This document shows positions 1 through 9,824 of a stretch of 64,000 nt of DNA, piece by piece. The position numbers and the translations under genes were made by a program. Under the pieces are notes generated by a model. It searched no databases. It saw only the letters and a program-made list of their open reading frames with translations, and had not been told where the DNA came from. The DNA comes from [Pasteurella] mairii. Lineage in GTDB: Bacteria; Pseudomonadota; Gammaproteobacteria; Enterobacterales; Pasteurellaceae. Every line of letters begins with the position of its first letter. Position 1 is the first letter of the stretch. The stretch is taken from assembly GCA_900454475.1 (NCBI GenBank), contig UGSS01000002.1, positions 124,001-188,000 on the forward strand, written 5' to 3'.

Positions 1-665
1 GAATGTGGGAAGCAAGCGAAGATCATTGGAAAGAAGTAATTACCAAGTTTTGGGGATATATTACGTTAATTGATGATGCTATTGGTGAATTGTTTGCCTT
101 TTTAAAACGCAAAGCAATTTATGACCACACTTTTATAGCAGTTACCGCGGATCATGGGGATGCAATGGGCGCTCATAGAATGATTGAAAAAGGAGAGTTT
201 ATGTTTGATACGACCTATAATATTCCGCTGCTCATCAAGGATCCTTATTCAAATCGAATAAACCAACAAGATGATAATTTGGTTTATCTGCATGATTTGA
301 CTTCAACTGTTTTTGATTTAGCTGGGCAAACTGTTCCACATGAGTTTGAGGGACAAACTCTTTTACCCATAGTACGAAAAAAACTAGAGAATGGGCGTAA
401 AGGGTTATTGGCACAATTAGCCGGACATTTTGTGTATTTTGAACAGCGAATGTGGCGACGTAAAGATTATAAATTGGTTTTCAATGCATCGGATTTGTGT
501 GAATTATACGATGTACGTCAAGATCCGGAGGAAATGCACAATTTGTTTTATGATCCAAATTATTGTGCAATCAAACGGGAGCTGATGGAAGAAATGCGGG
601 AGGAAATGAGGCGACTTGGTGATCCGCTGGAAAATTGGGTTTATCGCATTATTAACGAAATTTAA
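1..665 (+). CDS. Sulfatase, C-terminal part (5' end outside window)
   Basis: This is the C-terminal 220 or so residues of a type I sulfatase, which hydrolyses sulfate esters of sugars or glycans. The frame is already open at base 3, so the N-terminus, with the Cys/Ser that is oxidised to formylglycine, lies to the left. Visible marks are the ADHGD metal-binding motif, then a lysine-containing IPLLIKDP segment, and the usual C-terminal pattern in which the text LYDVRQDPEEMHNL precedes a short helical tail. A radical-SAM maturase follows 83 bases downstream, which fits a sulfatase activated without oxygen. A strong hairpin terminator separates the two. The substrate cannot be told from this fragment. 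Confidence 0.85.
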   Translation, partial: MWEASEDHWKEVITKFWGYITLIDDAIGELFAFLKRKAIYDHTFIAVTADHGDAMGAHRMIEKGEFMFDTTYNIPLLIKDPYSNRINQQDDNLVYLHDLTSTVFDLAGQTVPHEFEGQTLLPIVRKKLENGRKGLLAQLAGHFVYFEQRMWRRKDYKLVFNASDLCELYDVRQDPEEMHNLFYDPNYCAIKRELMEEMREEMRRLGDPLENWVYRIINEI

Positions 666-667
666 CG

Positions 668-695
668 AAAAAAAGCGAAATTATTCGCTTTTTTT
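668..695 (+). terminator. Rho-independent terminator after sulfatase
   Basis: There is a perfect 12-bp stem (668-679 with 684-695), a four-base loop ATTA, and a run of seven T in the 3' arm. It starts three bases after the sulfatase stop codon. It lies before the maturase, so the maturase either has its own promoter or relies on read-through. Confidence 0.85.
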
Positions 696-748
696 ATGGA
701 TACTAACGTATATTTAGTTGTGGCTTCATATTAGCTGGGAGAATCAAC

Positions 749-1894
749 ATGTCATTTTTTTCACCACAGGCTTATTTTCATTTAATGGCAAAGCCGAGCA
801 GTTTTCATTGCAATATTCAGTGTAAATACTGCTTTTATTTGCAAAAGGAAAAAGAGTTTGGCGTGAAAACGCCTTTTATGTCATTAACTACGTTGAAAAA
901 TTATGTTAAACGCTACATAGAAGATCACGCAGGGGAGCGGGTGGAGTTTACTTGGCAAGGTGGTGAGCCGACATTATTGGGATTAGATTTTTTTAAAAGT
1001 GCGGTCCGTTTTCAACGGGAATTTGCTAACGGTAAACAGATTACCAATGCTTTTCAAACCAATGGATTGGCATTAAACCGCCAATGGGTTGAGTTTTTTA
1101 AACAACACCAATTTCTTATCGGATTATCAATTGACGGTATTCGTGCTATTCATAATCGTTATCGGATTTCCGGTAATGGAAATATGACCTTTGATAAGGT
1201 GGTGACTGCTATGGAATTATTAAAAGCATATCAGGTGGATTTTAATACGTTAACTGTGGTAAATGACCAGAATTGGAGTAAAGGAAAGGAAACCTATTTA
1301 GCATTAAAATCGCTCGGTGCCAGCTTTATGCAGTTTATTCCGCTGGTGGAGCGTCGGCATCGACAATCGTCACAAACAACCGATTTTTCTGTTCCGCCAC
1401 AGGGATTTGGACATTTTCTCACGGATGTATTTCGAGAATGGCAAAAACAAGACATTGGACGCATTTTTGTATTGGAATTTGACAGTTTATTAGGTCAATA
1501 TTTAGGTTATCCTTCAAGTAATTGCGTGCATCAACTCACTTGTGGAAAATCGCTTGTTGTTGAGGCGAATGGTGATATTTATTCTTGTGATCATTTTGTT
1601 TATCCCGAATATAAATTAGGTAATTTAAACACCACTTCTCTTGAACAACTTGTGTTATCTCCTCAACAACAGCAATTTGGTTTGGAAAAACTTACGCAGT
1701 TAACGTCTGTTTGTTTGCAATGTAATGTAAGGAAATTCTGCCATGGCGGTTGTCCGAAACATCGTTTTGTTGTGATACCAAATGAAGATGTTAAGCATAA
1801 TTACTTATGTGCATCTTATCGGTACTTTTTGCAACAAACTGCTGTTGATTTTCAACAAATGAGCCGAAAAATCCGTACTGGGATCGAGCGATAA
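749..1894 (+). CDS. Anaerobic sulfatase-maturating enzyme (radical SAM, SPASM)
   Basis: This is a radical S-adenosylmethionine enzyme that converts the active-site Cys or Ser of a sulfatase to formylglycine without oxygen. The radical-SAM cluster motif CNIQCKYC is at residues 21-28, and GGEP at 71-74 belongs to the SAM-binding strand. A SPASM domain with two auxiliary [4Fe-4S] clusters is marked by Cys 259, 265, 280, 322, 325, 331, 335 and 354. Asp281 directly after Cys280 corresponds to the usual general base. The length (381 aa) suits the AslB/YdeM/ChuR family. The start has GGGAGA a few bases upstream. An exact uptake sequence lies inside the gene at 1007. The neighbouring sulfatase is the obvious client. 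Confidence 0.9.
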   Translation: MSFFSPQAYFHLMAKPSSFHCNIQCKYCFYLQKEKEFGVKTPFMSLTTLKNYVKRYIEDHAGERVEFTWQGGEPTLLGLDFFKSAVRFQREFANGKQITNAFQTNGLALNRQWVEFFKQHQFLIGLSIDGIRAIHNRYRISGNGNMTFDKVVTAMELLKAYQVDFNTLTVVNDQNWSKGKETYLALKSLGASFMQFIPLVERRHRQSSQTTDFSVPPQGFGHFLTDVFREWQKQDIGRIFVLEFDSLLGQYLGYPSSNCVHQLTCGKSLVVEANGDIYSCDHFVYPEYKLGNLNTTSLEQLVLSPQQQQFGLEKLTQLTSVCLQCNVRKFCHGGCPKHRFVVIPNEDVKHNYLCASYRYFLQQTAVDFQQMSRKIRTGIER

Positions 1895-1924
1895 ATGCAG
1901 AAAAGTACTGTATGGCTATCCTGT

Positions 1925-3178
1925 TCAACTTAAAAACGATCCAAATAAAGATAAGAAAATGGGGTTGTAAATATCATCAATGATTACAGCAAATGATGGA
2001 TAAAATACCCAGGCTAAATTGTGATAACCATACTGATCCATTACTGCTTTGGTGTTTGCTACCGCATTTGGTCCCGATCCACATCCCCATCCGCAATTTC
2101 CTGCAGCCATAACCGCGGCACCATAATCTTTTCCAAACAGTCTGTATGCGATGAAAATAGCGAATACTATCATTAAAATTGCTTGTACGATTAAAATAAT
2201 CCCCAACTGACCGGCACTTGAACTAAGCGCGGTAATATCAATCGTCATCAATACCAGTGCTAAATAAAGTTCAAGGAACATGTATTCAATCGCGTTCACT
2301 TCGGGAACATAAGTTTCTGCCTTTTTCGCTTCAAGGATATTTCTAGCAATAGCACCGGCGAAAAGGCAACCGATAAATTTTGGCATTTCGATTACCGGAA
2401 TCGCATCTAAAAGAAAATAAATCGGCATTCCAAGCGCGCTAATTAATAAAACCATGGCAAAAGATTTGATCATTCTGGTGTTATTAAGAATGGGCAATTG
2501 TGCTGATTTTGCTTCCTCCGGTTTATCGTTAGGATTTGCTTTGAGCGCGTGTTTGCCGATTAAATAGGCAGCAACTGGTCCACCGATAAGTGAACCCATA
2601 ATATTACCCATGGTGCCTGCGGCAACGCCAAACTCTGTCGCGTTCGCTGGAGCGCCGAGCTCGATAAAAATTGGACCAAAGGCAGAGGCGGTTCCGACGC
2701 CTCCGCTCATGGCGGCAGAAGAGGCTTGCAGAGCAAGAAGTGGATGTAATCCGATAGCATTACCGACCAAGACACCAACAATATCTTGTAATGTGATTAA
2801 AAGGCAAGTCGCAATGATAACGTTGATAACTAATTTTTTGCCGGCACTGCGTAATAAACGAGAACTAAACCCGTATCCTATACAAAGAAAGAAAATGTTT
2901 TGGGATAAATCTTTCATCATTGCCACATCAAAGCTGAAAGAAATCAGCCCGGTGGATTTTATCATGGCAATAATAACAGAAAAGAGTAAGCCTGAAACGA
3001 CGGGAGCGGGAATAGCATATTTTTGTAAGGATTTCGAGTTTTTTACAAGAGACCGACCGAAAAAAATAACGATAGCGGCAATGCCAAGAGAAGTGAGATA
3101 TTCAAATTTGAAATTTGGTATTTCACCGATTTTATACGTCAATGAGCCAAAATAACTTAAGAATTTTTCCAATTCCAT
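1925..3178 (-). CDS. gltS: Sodium/glutamate symporter, GltS family
   Basis: This is an inner-membrane sodium-coupled glutamate carrier of the GltS family. The 417-aa protein is almost all hydrophobic helices in two halves. It carries the two re-entrant signature regions: YAIPAPVVSGL near residue 55 and MSGGVGTASAFGP followed by NATEFGVAAGTMGNIMGSLIGGPVA in the middle. A second pore-like segment, GNCGWGCGSGPNA, is near the C-terminus. E. coli GltS has the same arrangement but a GGHGT signature, so the substrate may differ somewhat. The ATG has an ideal AGGAGG six bases upstream. It stands alone, convergent with the maturase, and contains no exact uptake sequence. Confidence 0.85.
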   Translation of the reverse strand: MELEKFLSYFGSLTYKIGEIPNFKFEYLTSLGIAAIVIFFGRSLVKNSKSLQKYAIPAPVVSGLLFSVIIAMIKSTGLISFSFDVAMMKDLSQNIFFLCIGYGFSSRLLRSAGKKLVINVIIATCLLITLQDIVGVLVGNAIGLHPLLALQASSAAMSGGVGTASAFGPIFIELGAPANATEFGVAAGTMGNIMGSLIGGPVAAYLIGKHALKANPNDKPEEAKSAQLPILNNTRMIKSFAMVLLISALGMPIYFLLDAIPVIEMPKFIGCLFAGAIARNILEAKKAETYVPEVNAIEYMFLELYLALVLMTIDITALSSSAGQLGIILIVQAILMIVFAIFIAYRLFGKDYGAAVMAAGNCGWGCGSGPNAVANTKAVMDQYGYHNLAWVFYPSFAVIIDDIYNPIFLSLFGSFLS

Positions 3179-3480
3179 GAGGAACCTCCTGTTGAAATTT
3201 ATTGAGAAAGAGACGAATAGAAAAAAGAGAAGCTTAAAAAATTATATACCTTGAATGTATAATGTAAATAAAAAGTAATTTTATGTAAATATTTTGTAAG
3301 ATTTGTGATGAAGATCTTATTTTTACAATGTACTACGAGCGAGTTTTGCAATGAGTAGCGGAATAGCTAAGGGATAATACTTTCTTAAACTTTGGACGGT
3401 TTTCGTCGTTTAGCTTCATCCCGTTTGATTATCTCGTCTAACTTTTTTGGGAAGGATAGCTCAATATGCGGGATTTTTTA
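3179..3480. other. Intergenic region gltS-dsdC, possible gene remnant
   Basis: This stretch of about 300 bases is A+T rich and holds no complete gene. Its left part contains the gltS ribosome site and presumably the gltS promoter. On the minus strand, 3385-3474 reads as 30 sense codons ending in TAA, with a hydrophilic product (KLDEIIKRDEAKRRK), but it is preceded at once by two stop codons and has no start. That looks like the tail of a decayed gene, although chance cannot be excluded. No terminator is obvious. Confidence 0.4.
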
Positions 3481-4416
3481 TTACATGATTTTACTTTTTA
3501 GCCAACGTACGAAAGTATTGACTTTAGGTAGTTGGATATAGGGCGTCACGACATAATAACGCTGTAAACAAGGTAATTTTAATGATTGAAATGGTGTTAT
3601 CAATGCTGCTTTTTCTAGATAAGGAGCAATGAGGTGTTCTCTACCCATAGCAACTCCGATATGGTTAATAGCTGCGGTTAACGCAAGATCAGAACGGTCA
3701 AAAATCATTGATTGTTGATGGGGTAAATCAATTTTAAGCTGAAAGTGATTTAGCCAACACAGCCATTCTTCAATATCAGATGTATGGCTCCAAGCTTGAC
3801 CATCGTGTAAGAGAGTACAATAACATAAATTTTCTGGCTTTTCATATAGATGAAATTGCTTAGCATATTCTGGACTACAGACAGGAATAATACTCTCTGA
3901 CATTAATTCATAATGTTGAAGATTTTTGTCATAAAGATCATCATAGTAGATGGCTAAATCTATTTTATATCTTTCAAAGTTAATCATTTCATTTCCGGTT
4001 AAAATATTTAACTGAATAAATGGATGTTTCTGATAAAAGCCAGCTAACTTTGGTACTAACCAACTTTGAGCTAATGAAGGTCTTGCATAAATCGTTAATT
4101 CACCGGTAATTTCTTGCTGCCTGATTTCAAAGATTTCTTTGTTTACCATTTCAAATACTTGTTTTAAGGTGTGAAATAGTTTTTCGCCTTCATAAGTTAA
4201 TTCTATTTTTCGATGAAAACGGTTAAATAAAAGAAATCCAAGTTCTTCTTCTAATTTATGTATCTGATGACTTACTGCACTGGCAGTAATACAAAGTTCT
4301 TCAGCAGCAAGCGTAAAAGATAAATGCCTTGCACAGACTTCAAAAGTATGTAATTTAGCTAATTGATAACGATCTATGCGTCTATTTTTGTATAAATATT
4401 GATGTATATTTCGCAT
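3481..4416 (-). CDS. dsdC: LysR-type activator of D-serine catabolism (DsdC)
   Basis: This is a LysR-family transcription regulator of 311 aa, the same length as E. coli DsdC. Residues 16-75 form the winged helix-turn-helix (FEVCARHLSFTLAAEELCITASAVSHQI...LEEELG), and the rest is the periplasmic-binding-protein-like effector domain. It is transcribed away from dsdX and dsdA, the standard DsdC arrangement, in which the protein activates dsdXA in the presence of D-serine and represses itself. The intergenic region holds a good sigma-70 promoter for dsdX and a near-palindrome suitable as its operator. The assignment rests on context and length as much as on sequence. Confidence 0.85.
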   Translation of the reverse strand: MRNIHQYLYKNRRIDRYQLAKLHTFEVCARHLSFTLAAEELCITASAVSHQIHKLEEELGFLLFNRFHRKIELTYEGEKLFHTLKQVFEMVNKEIFEIRQQEITGELTIYARPSLAQSWLVPKLAGFYQKHPFIQLNILTGNEMINFERYKIDLAIYYDDLYDKNLQHYELMSESIIPVCSPEYAKQFHLYEKPENLCYCTLLHDGQAWSHTSDIEEWLCWLNHFQLKIDLPHQQSMIFDRSDLALTAAINHIGVAMGREHLIAPYLEKAALITPFQSLKLPCLQRYYVVTPYIQLPKVNTFVRWLKSKIM

Positions 4417-4473
4417 TGCTAAGATTTTCTTTATTGTAGATTATCTCATTTTAAAAAGTGATTTTAAGATATT

Positions 4474-4561
4474 TGAGAAGTAAGTCACACTTTTGATTGA
4501 ATTAAATTCATTCAAATTAAATTATTCATCGTTTGTCATGTGTTTGTCAATATCGTTTAAT
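4474..4561 (+). promoter_or_regulatory. dsdXA promoter with candidate CRP and DsdC sites
   Basis: A sigma-70 promoter is visible: TTGTCA (4533-4538), a 17-base spacer, TTTAAT (4556-4561). Upstream, TGAGA-N6-TCACA (4474-4489) resembles a CRP site with one good half. TGAATTAAATTCA (4498-4510) is a near-perfect dyad followed by a related A+T-rich repeat, suitable for a LysR protein. E. coli dsdXA is known to need both DsdC and CRP. The role of the two upstream sites here is inferred. Confidence 0.55.
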
Positions 4562-4596
4562 TTTATTGGATTATTTCAATTCATAAGGAGACTATT

Positions 4597-5934
4597 ATGG
4601 ACTCACAACTTTGGCTCATAGCAGTTTTAATTACGAGTATTGCATTGATTATTATCACGATTGTGAAATTTAAATTACATCCGTTTTTGGCATTATTGCT
4701 ATCAAGCTTTTATGTTGGTGGATTAATGGGGATGAAACCTGGCGAGATGATTGATGCTATAGAAAATGGGATAGGTAGTACGTTAGGTTTTCTCGCTGCT
4801 GTTATTGGTTTAGGTACAATCCTAGGAAAAATGATTGAAGTTTCAGGTGGCGCGGAAAAAATAGGGATTGTTTTACAAAAAAATCGCTGGTTATCTCCTG
4901 ATGTTATTATGGTTATCATTGGATTAATTTGTGGGATAACGTTATTTGTTGAAGTTGGCGTAGTTCTATTAATTCCGTTAGCATTTTCTATCGCTAAAAA
5001 GACGAATACCTCATTGCTTAATCTTGCTATTCCATTATGTACCTCATTAATGGCAGTTCATTGTATTGTTCCTCCTCACCCGGCTGCATTATATGTCACT
5101 AACGCTTTAGGTGCCGATATGGGAAAAGTCATTGTGTATGGTTTATTAATTGGATTATTTGCCTCCTTACTCGGCGGTCCGGTCTTTTTAAGATTAATGA
5201 AAAATAAAATTCCATTTAAAAAAGTACCAGATGAGTTTTCAGATATCAAAATTAGAGATGAAAGCGAATTACCTTCATTTTCTGCGACATTATTTACTGT
5301 TTTATTACCAATAGTTTTAATGTTAATAAAAACAGTTACAGAATTAAATATGAATAAATCAACTTCATTATATTTATTTTTTGAATTTATAGGTAATCCC
5401 ATTACTGCCATGTTTATTAGTGCTTTTGTTGCTTATTATATTCTAGGTATTCGACGTAGTATGGGAATGTCGGACTTATTAGGTCAAACAGAAGGTTGTT
5501 TTTCGTCAATTGCAAATATTTTACTGATCATTGGGGCTGGTGGTGCGTTTAATGGTATTTTAAAAGCCAGTAGTTTAAGTGATGGGCTTGCAACTATTTT
5601 AGCGAATTTGGATATGCATCCGATTTTATTAGCTTGGCTTGTGGCAATTATTTTACATGCCGCGGTAGGCTCGGCAACGGTTGCTATGATGGGAGCGACA
5701 GCTATCGTTTCTCCTATGTTAGTAGCATATCCTGAGATCAGTCCTGAGATTATTACTCTTGCCATAGGTTCAGGTGCGATTGGTTGTACTATTGTGACAG
5801 ATTCTTTATTTTGGTTGGTAAAACAGTATTGTGGCGCAACAATGGATGAAATTTTCAAATACTATACTAGTGCAACATTTATTGCATCATTTTTTGCTTT
5901 AGGGTGCACTTTTTTATTGTCATATATAATCTAA
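4597..5934 (+). CDS. dsdX: D-serine permease (GntP family)
   Basis: This 445-aa inner-membrane permease of the gluconate/GntP family has the same length as E. coli DsdX. It has about 12 to 14 hydrophobic segments, with family signatures such as GLGTILGKMIEVSGGAE in the first half and GAGGAFNGILKAS and HAAVGSATVAMMGATAIVSPM in the second. Its placement between dsdC and dsdA identifies the substrate as D-serine rather than gluconate. AAGGAG lies seven bases before the ATG, and 15 bases separate it from dsdA, so the two form one operon. The gene has no exact uptake sequence. Confidence 0.9.
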   Translation: MDSQLWLIAVLITSIALIIITIVKFKLHPFLALLLSSFYVGGLMGMKPGEMIDAIENGIGSTLGFLAAVIGLGTILGKMIEVSGGAEKIGIVLQKNRWLSPDVIMVIIGLICGITLFVEVGVVLLIPLAFSIAKKTNTSLLNLAIPLCTSLMAVHCIVPPHPAALYVTNALGADMGKVIVYGLLIGLFASLLGGPVFLRLMKNKIPFKKVPDEFSDIKIRDESELPSFSATLFTVLLPIVLMLIKTVTELNMNKSTSLYLFFEFIGNPITAMFISAFVAYYILGIRRSMGMSDLLGQTEGCFSSIANILLIIGAGGAFNGILKASSLSDGLATILANLDMHPILLAWLVAIILHAAVGSATVAMMGATAIVSPMLVAYPEISPEIITLAIGSGAIGCTIVTDSLFWLVKQYCGATMDEIFKYYTSATFIASFFALGCTFLLSYII

Positions 5935-5949
5935 CAGAGAGGTATAAGA

Positions 5950-7269
5950 ATGAATATCGAAAAATTAAAACGAGACTATCCATTAATAAATCATCTCGTT
6001 AATTTAGAAGCGGTTACATGGTTTAATCAGAAAAGTACAACATTGGTTGAGGGGTTGCCTCATGTCGGATTAACAGAAAAAGACGTAAAAGATGCAGCAA
6101 TGCGACTGACAAGATTTGCCCCCTATTTTTGTAAAGCTTTTCCTGAAACCCAAAAGACAAATGGAATTTTAGAATCAGAAGTTATAGAAATTCCAGCGAT
6201 GAAAAGAGCACTGGAGCTACGTTATAAACAAAAAATTCAGGGGAATCTTTTATTAAAAAAAGATAGTCATTTACCTATATCTGGTTCAATTAAAGCAAGA
6301 GGTGGAATATATGAAGTGTTAGTTCATGCAGAAAAATTAGCAATGACGCATGGATTACTTATGGAGCAAGATGATTACAGTAAATTGTATACTCCTGAAT
6401 TTAAAAAATTCTTTAGCCAGTATAGCATTGCAGTAGGTTCTACCGGCAATTTGGGATTATCTATTGGCATTATGAGTGCAAAACTGGGATTTAATGTTAG
6501 CGTGCATATGTCTGCGGATGCAAGAGAATGGAAAAAACAAAAGTTACGTTTGCATGGTGTGAATGTTGTGGAATATGAACAAGATTATGGGGTAGCTGTG
6601 GCTCAAGGACGTAAAATGGCAGAATCCGATCCAAATTGTTTTTTTATTGATGATGAAAATTCAAAAACATTATTTCTAGGTTACTCCGTTGCAGGAGAGC
6701 GTTTAAAACAACAATTTCAACAACAGGGAATTCTGGTGGATAAAGATCATCCTTTATTTGTCTATTTGCCTTGTGGTGTTGGTGGCGGTCCTGGTGGCGT
6801 TGCATTTGGGCTTAAGCTCGCATTTGGTGATCATGTACATTGTATTTTTGCCGAACCCACACATTCACCTTGTATGTTACTTGGGGTGTATACAGGATTA
6901 CATGACAATATTTCTGTTCAAGATATTGGTTTAGATAACATTACTGCTGCAGATGGATTGGCGGTTGGACGCGCTTCCGGATTTGTTGGTAAAGCGATGG
7001 AGCGATTACTTGATGGTTTTTATACTATAGATGATCAAGAACTTTACGAGTTGCTTAGCTTATTAGATAAAACTGAACAAGTTCAATTAGAGCCTTCTGC
7101 TTTAGCTGGTATGGTAGGAGCTATTCGCGTTTGTGATAATACTTATTTTAGTAAATTAAATTTATCAAATGGCCAGTTAGAAAATGCGACTCATTTGGTA
7201 TGGGCAACTGGTGGTGGTATGGTTCCTAAAGATGAAATGCAAAAATATTTATCTCTAGGAAGAATTTAG
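5950..7269 (+). CDS. dsdA: D-serine dehydratase (ammonia-lyase)
   Basis: This cytoplasmic pyridoxal-phosphate enzyme (fold type II) deaminates D-serine to pyruvate and ammonia, detoxifying D-serine and yielding carbon. The PLP lysine is Lys115 in SGSIKARGG, the glycine-rich phosphate-binding loop is [10 protein letters not shown], and [12 protein letters not shown] is also typical. The length, 439 aa, is close to the E. coli enzyme (442). AGAGAGG precedes the start. It is the second gene of dsdXA and ends before a hairpin terminator built from uptake-sequence halves. D-serine is found in urine and brain and in mucosal secretions, which fits a host-associated organism. Confidence 0.95.
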   Translation: MNIEKLKRDYPLINHLVNLEAVTWFNQKSTTLVEGLPHVGLTEKDVKDAAMRLTRFAPYFCKAFPETQKTNGILESEVIEIPAMKRALELRYKQKIQGNLLLKKDSHLPISGSIKARGGIYEVLVHAEKLAMTHGLLMEQDDYSKLYTPEFKKFFSQYSIAVGSTGNLGLSIGIMSAKLGFNVSVHMSADAREWKKQKLRLHGVNVVEYEQDYGVAVAQGRKMAESDPNCFFIDDENSKTLFLGYSVAGERLKQQFQQQGILVDKDHPLFVYLPCGVGGGPGGVAFGLKLAFGDHVHCIFAEPTHSPCMLLGVYTGLHDNISVQDIGLDNITAADGLAVGRASGFVGKAMERLLDGFYTIDDQELYELLSLLDKTEQVQLEPSALAGMVGAIRVCDNTYFSKLNLSNGQLENATHLVWATGGGMVPKDEMQKYLSLGRI

Positions 7270-7280
7270 AAAGATAAATG

Positions 7281-7319
7281 AAAAGTGTGGTCAAAAATGA
7301 TTAATTTGACCGCACTTTT
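7281..7319 (+). terminator. Terminator after dsdA, built from an uptake-sequence pair
   Basis: A 15-bp stem (7281-7295 with 7305-7319, one G-U pair) has a nine-base loop. The 3' arm contains an exact uptake sequence (ACCGCACTT) and the 5' arm a one-base variant (AAGTGTGGT). TTTTGTTTT follows. It lies between the convergent genes dsdA and dusA and can serve both directions. Confidence 0.8.
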
Positions 7320-7329
7320 GTTTTATCAA

Positions 7330-8322
7330 TCAATTTTCTTCGACAAATTGCAATGCGGTTTCAACAACTTCGACACCGGCGTTGGGGCGGTAGGCGTTTT
7401 CGCTTAAATAGCGGCGCCATTGTCGGGCGCCTTTGCAATGTTGGAAGGCGCCGAGCATATGGCGGACGATATGATTTAAATGTACGCCCTGTGCGCGTTG
7501 TTGTTCAATATAAGGCAACATTTGGCGCACCGCTTGGTGAGGCGTAATGACCGGCAAGCTTGGATCAAACAGGGCTTGGTCAATATAGCCTAATAGACTT
7601 GGGTTTTGATAAGCCTCACGTCCCACCATGACACCATCTACCTGTTGGAGATGTTGCTTGATTTCTTCTAGGGTTTTGATGCCCCCGTTGATGCTGATCC
7701 ACAAGGTGGGAAAATCCCGTTTGAGTTGATAGACTCTGGCATAATCAAGTGGCGGAATTTCACGGTTTTCTTTTGGGCTTAAGCCCGAGAGCCAGGCTTT
7801 GCGAGCATGAATAATCAATTCTTGGCAGCCGGCTTGCTGTACTTTTTCCACGAATTCACAGAGAAATTCATAACAGTCTAAATCATCAATACCAATGCGA
7901 GTTTTGACCGTCACTGGAATATCGACTGCGCGTTGCATTTGCGCTACACATTGCGCCACTAAGTCGGCTTTTGCCATTAAACAGGCGCCAAACATCCCAT
8001 TTTGCACCCGATCCGACGGGCAGCCGACGTTGAGGTTGATTTCTTGATAGCCGCGTTGTTGCGCTAATGTAGAGCAGTGTGCCAATTGTGCCGGATCGCT
8101 GCCACCCAGCTGCAATGCCAGCGGCATTTCTGGTGGTGAGAAGTCCAAATGATCGTATTTGGCATGGATAATCGCGCCGGTGGTGACCATTTCGGTATAA
8201 AGTAAGGCATATTGGCTAAATTGGCGATGAAAATAGCGGCAATGACGTGTTGTCCAATCTAACATTGGCGCCACGGAAAAGCGTCCGCGATAAAAGTGCG
8301 GTGAATTTTGAGTCAGTTTCAT
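7330..8322 (-). CDS. dusA: tRNA-dihydrouridine(20/20a) synthase
   Basis: This flavin-dependent TIM-barrel enzyme reduces uridine 20 and 20a in the D-loop of tRNA. The FMN-barrel start VAPMLDWT is at residues 17-24, and the signature [19 protein letters not shown] has the catalytic Cys at 101. VKTRIGID and INGGI follow. The 330-aa length fits DusA rather than DusB or DusC. Its ATG overlaps the stop codon of clcA by four bases (ATGA), so it is co-transcribed with the chloride transporter. An exact uptake sequence lies in the N-terminal codons at 8294. Confidence 0.95.
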   Translation of the reverse strand: MKLTQNSPHFYRGRFSVAPMLDWTTRHCRYFHRQFSQYALLYTEMVTTGAIIHAKYDHLDFSPPEMPLALQLGGSDPAQLAHCSTLAQQRGYQEINLNVGCPSDRVQNGMFGACLMAKADLVAQCVAQMQRAVDIPVTVKTRIGIDDLDCYEFLCEFVEKVQQAGCQELIIHARKAWLSGLSPKENREIPPLDYARVYQLKRDFPTLWISINGGIKTLEEIKQHLQQVDGVMVGREAYQNPSLLGYIDQALFDPSLPVITPHQAVRQMLPYIEQQRAQGVHLNHIVRHMLGAFQHCKGARQWRRYLSENAYRPNAGVEVVETALQFVEEN

Positions 8323-9698
8323 TCTGTTTTATTTTCTTTTTCTTGTTGAGCATCTTCTTGTACGCGTTGGCGAAAACGGGCGGCGGCAAGATGATAAAAG
8401 GGTTTTGGGTTAAATTGTCGAGAAATGATCGAGGCGATAAGGCTACCGATCAATAGCCAAAATAATACCGGTTGGCTGCCGGTCATTTCCATTACTACAA
8501 CGCTGGCGGTCACGGGAGATTGCGTGGCGCCGGCTAAAAAAGCCGCCATGCAAAGTAAGACTAACAGACGTTGATCCACGATACCGCCACTGAGCGACCA
8601 AATTTGTACGCCGATCCCCGCGCCGGTAGTCAGTGATGGGGTAAAAATCCCGCCGGCGATACCCGTCCAGTAGGTGGTCACCGTGGCAAATAATTTGGCG
8701 ATCCCAATTTCCGGCGCGACAGATTGTCCGTCTAGAGCGCGAGTGACCACTTCATAACCAGTGCCATAGGTTTGTCCTTGGCTGTAATGTCCTAATGTGG
8801 CTAAAACGATGCCGAGTAAGAGCGCAATAGCAATCGGATGGCGACGTATCCAGCCGCGACTAAAGGCGGGAGAGACGACGGCAATGCCTTTTGCTAATAA
8901 GCGGGCAAAAATGCCGCCTAAAATGCCGCAGACGATACCGCAAATGCCCACCCATAACAGCATGTAAGGGATGGTGATGTTGCCTTGATAATGTGGAAAA
9001 TAAGGATTATTGCCTTCAAGGGCAACTAAAATAAAACCGGCAGCCAATACCCCGAGCAACACGCGACGTTCCCAGCGCAACCACGTACCACGCCCGAGTT
9101 CTTCAATCGCAAAAATCACGCCGGCAAGTGGAGCGTTAAAGGCTGCCGCTAATCCGCCTGCGGCGCCGGTTGCCATTAATTCGTTGGCGCTAAAGCCACT
9201 AAATGCCACGCCATATTTGCGGCATAAATTCCCCCACGCCAACATCACTGCTGCGCCCACTTGGACGGAAGGACCTTCGCGCCCAACGGAGGCGCCAAAT
9301 AGCATGGCAAGAAAGGTCAGCGGGATTTTCCACAATGTTTGTCCAAAGGCAACTAAGCGACTTTTGTTAGCGCTGTGCGGTAAACTGATAGAAGCGATAA
9401 CTTGTGGAATACCGCTGCCGGCAACATAGGGGGTAAATTTTGCGGTAAACCATGCCAATAATGCCAGCCCTAAGGGCAAAACAAACCAGGCGGCAAGCGG
9501 ATATTGCTGGTTCCAATAGGCATTTAATTCCAACCCTAAATCAGCTAATTTAGCAAATCCGTAGGAAAACAGTGCCACCAGCGAAGCGCCGATTAACAGG
9601 CAAAAAAATTCGGTACTTTTATGGGAAATTCGGTGAGTTTGGCGAATTTTTTTATGTAAAATATAACGGATTTTGCCGGGTCGTCGTGGAGAAATCAT
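8319..9698 (-). CDS. clcA: ClC-type H+/Cl- exchange transporter
   Basis: This homodimeric inner-membrane antiporter exchanges chloride for protons and supports extreme acid resistance in enteric bacteria. The three chloride-site motifs are present: GSGIP (Ser95), GREGP with the gating Glu141, and a late FNPKPFYH Tyr. Glu200 in FAIEE matches the internal proton glutamate (Glu203 in E. coli), so the protein should be an exchanger rather than a channel. The 459-aa length is normal (E. coli 473). It is the first gene of a two-gene leftward operon with dusA. Confidence 0.95.
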   Translation of the reverse strand: MISPRRPGKIRYILHKKIRQTHRISHKSTEFFCLLIGASLVALFSYGFAKLADLGLELNAYWNQQYPLAAWFVLPLGLALLAWFTAKFTPYVAGSGIPQVIASISLPHSANKSRLVAFGQTLWKIPLTFLAMLFGASVGREGPSVQVGAAVMLAWGNLCRKYGVAFSGFSANELMATGAAGGLAAAFNAPLAGVIFAIEELGRGTWLRWERRVLLGVLAAGFILVALEGNNPYFPHYQGNITIPYMLLWVGICGIVCGILGGIFARLLAKGIAVVSPAFSRGWIRRHPIAIALLLGIVLATLGHYSQGQTYGTGYEVVTRALDGQSVAPEIGIAKLFATVTTYWTGIAGGIFTPSLTTGAGIGVQIWSLSGGIVDQRLLVLLCMAAFLAGATQSPVTASVVVMEMTGSQPVLFWLLIGSLIASIISRQFNPKPFYHLAAARFRQRVQEDAQQEKENKTE

Positions 9699-9824
9699 GT
9701 GTATTCGATCTGGTGGATAGCATTCAACGGGCGAAATTATAGCAGCAATTGAAAGCCTATGTCAGTATGGATATGGTTTTGTTTGCAGAAATATAAAAAT
9801 CTGCTTTAAGCCCTAAGCGCTTTA

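Noticed and set aside
7281..7319. Inverted uptake sequences as ends of a mobile element
   Set aside because: The arms are adjacent with a nine-base loop and a T run, a normal terminator; no transposase or target duplication is present.
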